NCBI GenBank assembly: GCA_947175775.1
Contig: CAMWNY010000147.1
Location: 1-6,597 of the forward strand
Length of the DNA: 6,597 nt
Reading direction: 5' to 3'
Source: an uncultured Lachnospiraceae bacterium
GTDB taxonomy: Bacteria > Bacillota > Clostridia > Lachnospirales > Lachnospiraceae
The number at the start of each line of letters is the position of its first letter. Position 1 is the first letter of the stretch. Positions 4,483-6,597 of this stretch are shown in pieces. The notes beneath the pieces were generated by a model. It was not told the origin of the DNA. It made no database searches and was given only the letters and a program-made list of their open reading frames with translations. Position numbers and translations under genes: made by a program.

Positions 4483-5706
4483 TTAAAATATATTCCAAAA
4501 GCTTATCGTGCAAAGCGCATCGTTTGAGGCGTAGGATATTGTTCCTTCGCTTGCATGAATGATTCCGAAAATCTGACGGTCGTCGATTATTTCTGCAAGC
4601 ATTTCCCGATACACCTGTTCATCAGCACACTTTAGCGTAACATAATCCGCCATCTTCACGGCATCACTGTCAAAAATATTTTCAAGCTGCTCACGGTCAT
4701 AGTGGTCAAAGTACAGCCCTTCCCGTACATAATAATTGTCCTGTGTGCTGTCACACGCCGGAAACACAACCGCCTCCTCAAACGTATGCGTCTTGGACAG
4801 CTCGTCCGACGTAACCAAAAAATAATCGTAATTAACCGGCGGCAAAAAAAACGCATCCTCCGCCTGCTGCGTTTCGCTTCCGCCATAAGAATACGAAGCG
4901 TCTCCCCACGTGGGGTCCAAATAATAATAGCTGCCGTTTACCCTGACCAGGTTCCATGCATGGCGCTCTGCTCCCGTATAGCCCGTTACCAAAACCGACT
5001 GCATACCGACTTTTTGGAGCATATACTGCATCGCTTTCGCATATCCCTGACAGACAGAACGTCCGCCCAAAAATACAGAACATATATTCTGATTGTTTTC
5101 GGCATCCTTATCATACTCCGTATTGTCAATCAAGTATTCATATAAATACTTGACCGTGCTGTACTCATCCTCATTGAGCGGCACCTCACGCATACAGCCT
5201 GTGAGCGTTTTTTCAATATCCACCAAGGAACGTCTCGCCTCGTCGCGCGTCATGGAATACGTCCCCGCAAACGTAATCTGCGTAAGCACATCCCCCATAA
5301 AATGTTCCGTGTACTTAAAACCTTCAACATAAAACAGCTCCGGATGGTCATTTAAGACATACTCAAAAACCCTGTCAAGCTGTGCGCTGTCAAGCGTAGA
5401 AACAGCAACCTCGCCTGACATCGCCGTCAATGCATCCAAAATCTCCAAATACAGTGCCTGCTCCGGCGCGCTCAAATGATGATACGTATAATAAATTTCC
5501 GGTATCTCCCGTTTCGGTTCCTCCTCGTCCAGTGTCTGTGTTTCGTTCGTCTCGTGTGCTTCGGACCGCATGTCCTCACCGCTTTCCGGCAAAGACGCGT
5601 CAGGAACGTGCTCTGTCACCTGACATCCGCTCAGTCCGAGTATAATAACGCATGTTATTAAAGCAATAACGTGCGCTATTCTTTTGATTCTGCTAAACTC
5701 TGCCAT
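4483..5706 (-). CDS. Exported transglutaminase-like lipoprotein
   Basis: A 407-residue predicted lipoprotein with a transglutaminase-like (papain-fold) domain. The N-terminus has a basic start, a hydrophobic stretch (about 11-26) and a lipobox LSGC with Cys28, so it should be anchored to the outer face of the membrane. An acidic, low-complexity linker follows (about 33-68). The domain before the core contains HPELFYVEGFKYT (121-133), often seen in clostridial members of this group. The core shows GGRSVCQGYAKAMQYML (214-230; Cys219), RHAWNLVRVNGSYYYLDPTW (248-267; His249, Asp264) and GD after it, so a complete Cys-His-Asp triad is present. A C-terminal domain of about 85 residues (NYYVREGLYFDHYD, from 324) has no name I can give. 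Such proteins may be cysteine proteases, peptidases or crosslinkers; the substrate is unknown. ATG at 5706 has AAGGAG nine bases upstream. It lies 19 bases after prfC, which suggests co-transcription. Confidence 0.88.
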   Translation of the reverse strand: MAEFSRIKRIAHVIALITCVIILGLSGCQVTEHVPDASLPESGEDMRSEAHETNETQTLDEEEPKREIPEIYYTYHHLSAPEQALYLEILDALTAMSGEVAVSTLDSAQLDRVFEYVLNDHPELFYVEGFKYTEHFMGDVLTQITFAGTYSMTRDEARRSLVDIEKTLTGCMREVPLNEDEYSTVKYLYEYLIDNTEYDKDAENNQNICSVFLGGRSVCQGYAKAMQYMLQKVGMQSVLVTGYTGAERHAWNLVRVNGSYYYLDPTWGDASYSYGGSETQQAEDAFFLPPVNYDYFLVTSDELSKTHTFEEAVVFPACDSTQDNYYVREGLYFDHYDREQLENIFDSDAVKMADYVTLKCADEQVYREMLAEIIDDRQIFGIIHASEGTISYASNDALCTISFWNIF

Positions 5707-5715
5707 GAACGATTA

Positions 5716-5721
5716 CTCCTT
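5716..5721 (-). promoter_or_regulatory. Ribosome binding site of the lipoprotein gene
   Basis: AAGGAG nine bases before ATG at 5706, in the 19-base gap after prfC. The gap is too short for an independent promoter, so expression probably depends on the prfC transcript or on a promoter inside prfC. Confidence 0.75.
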
Positions 5722-5725
5722 GATT

Positions 5726-6597
5726 TTAATTTCGTCCAAATTCCGAAAGCACAAGCCCCTTATTGCGGTCCTGCGTCATTCCAATGCTCCACTGGTTGAT
5801 AAACAGAAGCAGCGGGTTGCCCTTTAAATCCTGTATCTTCTTCATATCGGAAGTGCCTGAAAGCCTGTCTAAATCCACCTCGTCCTTATTCTCAATCCAA
5901 CGGATATATTCATAAGGAAGCGGTTCGAGTTTAATCTCCACATTGTATTCATTTTCCAAACGGTATTTTAAGACATCAAACTGCAAAACACCCACAACGC
6001 CTACGATGATTTCCTCCATACCGGTATTAAATTCCTGGAAAATCTGAATTGCACCCTCCTGTGCAATCTGATTGACACCCTTAATAAACTGTTTTCGTTT
6101 CATCGTGTCAATTTGACGCACCCTTGCAAAATGCTCCGGCGCAAAGGTCGGTATTCCATCATAACAAATGTTATTTTTAGGCGCGCAGACCGTATCGCCA
6201 ATGGAAAAAATGCCGGGGTCAAATACACCGATAATATCCCCCGCATACGCCTCGTCCAAAATTTTTCGCTCGTCCGCCATAATCTGCTGCGGCTGTGAAA
6301 GACGCATCACCTTGCCGCCCTGGACATGCTTTACTTCCACGCCTGCGTCAAACTTTCCGGAACAGATGCGCATAAAGGCAATCCTGTCACGGTGCGCCTT
6401 GTTCATATTCGCCTGGATTTTAAATACAAACGCCGAAAAATCATTTTGCACAGGGTCAACAATTTCTCCTTCCGAAATACGCGGAAGCGGTGTCGTCGCC
6501 ATTTTTAAAAAGTTCTGCAAAAAGATTTCCACGCCGAAATTCGTGAGCGCCGAGCCAAAGAAAACAGGTGTCAGTTTTCCACGCCGGACTTCAGCAA
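5726..6597 (-). CDS. prfC: Peptide chain release factor 3 (RF3), C-terminal 289 residues (5' end off window)
   Basis: GTPase of the translation-factor family that recycles RF1/RF2 from the ribosome after peptide release. The frame is open to the window edge (first whole codon at 6595-6593). Counting from there, residues 7-21 read KLTPVFFGSALTNFG, the end of the G domain as in E. coli RF3. Domain II contains FSAFVFKIQANMNKAHRDRI (53-72), AFMRICSGKF (73-82) and DEAYAGDIIGVFDPG (114-128). Domain III contains FAPEHFARVR (151-160), QFIKGVNQIAQEGAIQIFQ (169-187), IIVGVVGVLQFDVLKYRLEN (196-215) and EYNV (216-219), then the C-terminal MTQDRNKGL (273-281). The FVFKIQANM and GVLQFDV motifs separate RF3 from EF-G and TetM-type proteins. 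RF3 is about 530 residues, so the GTP-binding half lies outside. The ATG-like GTG at 6532 is internal, not the start. Confidence 0.97.
   Translation of the reverse strand, partial: AEVRRGKLTPVFFGSALTNFGVEIFLQNFLKMATTPLPRISEGEIVDPVQNDFSAFVFKIQANMNKAHRDRIAFMRICSGKFDAGVEVKHVQGGKVMRLSQPQQIMADERKILDEAYAGDIIGVFDPGIFSIGDTVCAPKNNICYDGIPTFAPEHFARVRQIDTMKRKQFIKGVNQIAQEGAIQIFQEFNTGMEEIIVGVVGVLQFDVLKYRLENEYNVEIKLEPLPYEYIRWIENKDEVDLDRLSGTSDMKKIQDLKGNPLLLFINQWSIGMTQDRNKGLVLSEFGRN

Noticed and set aside
4241..4513. 90-codon minus-strand frame through the repeat element
   Set aside because: It runs across inverted repeats and the promoter, overlaps the lipoprotein end and shows no family motif. Its open state is a by-product of the palindromes.
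4702..5145. 147-codon plus-strand frame
   Set aside because: Antisense to the transglutaminase core; the composition is Arg/Ile-rich without domain features.

Overview
The window is a stretch of bacterial chromosome in which every supportable gene lies on the minus strand, so the biological order runs from high to low coordinates: prfC (3' part) -> exported transglutaminase-like lipoprotein -> small repeat element -> Asp23/Gls24-family (YqhY-type) gene -> nusB -> xseA -> xseB -> ispA -> dxs (5' part). The Asp23-nusB-xseA-xseB-ispA-dxs order is the classical Firmicutes arrangement (compare yqhY-nusB-folD-xseA-xseB-ispA-dxs in Bacillus subtilis). The absence of folD, the prfC neighbour, the moderate GC content and the style of the Dxs, NusB and lipoprotein sequences suggest an anaerobic member of Clostridia, most likely Lachnospiraceae. 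That placement is my inference from protein style, not a database result.

Layout. 5726-6597: C-terminal half of peptide chain release factor 3. 4483-5706: a 407-residue lipoprotein with a complete Cys-His-Asp transglutaminase-like triad, starting 19 bases after prfC and probably co-transcribed with it. 4330-4482: a compact element of about 140 bp with 9-10 bp terminal inverted repeats, three internal hairpins and a 7-bp direct repeat CTATATA at both outer edges. It looks like a non-autonomous miniature transposable element that landed next to the lipoprotein stop codon. 4269-4296: probable promoter for the downstream operon. 4230 down to 1: the housekeeping operon.

Within the operon the genes are tightly packed. 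Gaps of 25 bases separate Asp23/nusB and nusB/xseA, xseA overlaps xseB by 11 bases, and xseB overlaps ispA by 4 bases (ATGA). Between ispA and dxs there is a 51-base spacer that carries two more copies of the xseB/ispA junction sequence AGGAATTCGGATGA. These copies create two tiny reading frames (MKEFG and MRRRKGEDVA), each stopping on a TGA that overlaps the next ATG, and the last overlaps the dxs start. This looks like a local duplication of a translation-initiation region that makes a chain of coupled starts.

Functionally the operon joins transcription antitermination (NusB), DNA repair (exonuclease VII, XseA + XseB), the first step of the MEP isoprenoid pathway (Dxs) and prenyl diphosphate synthesis (IspA). 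I saw no rRNA, tRNA, CRISPR array or phage gene. The two places that ordinary annotation would not explain are the element at 4330-4482 and the ispA-dxs spacer.
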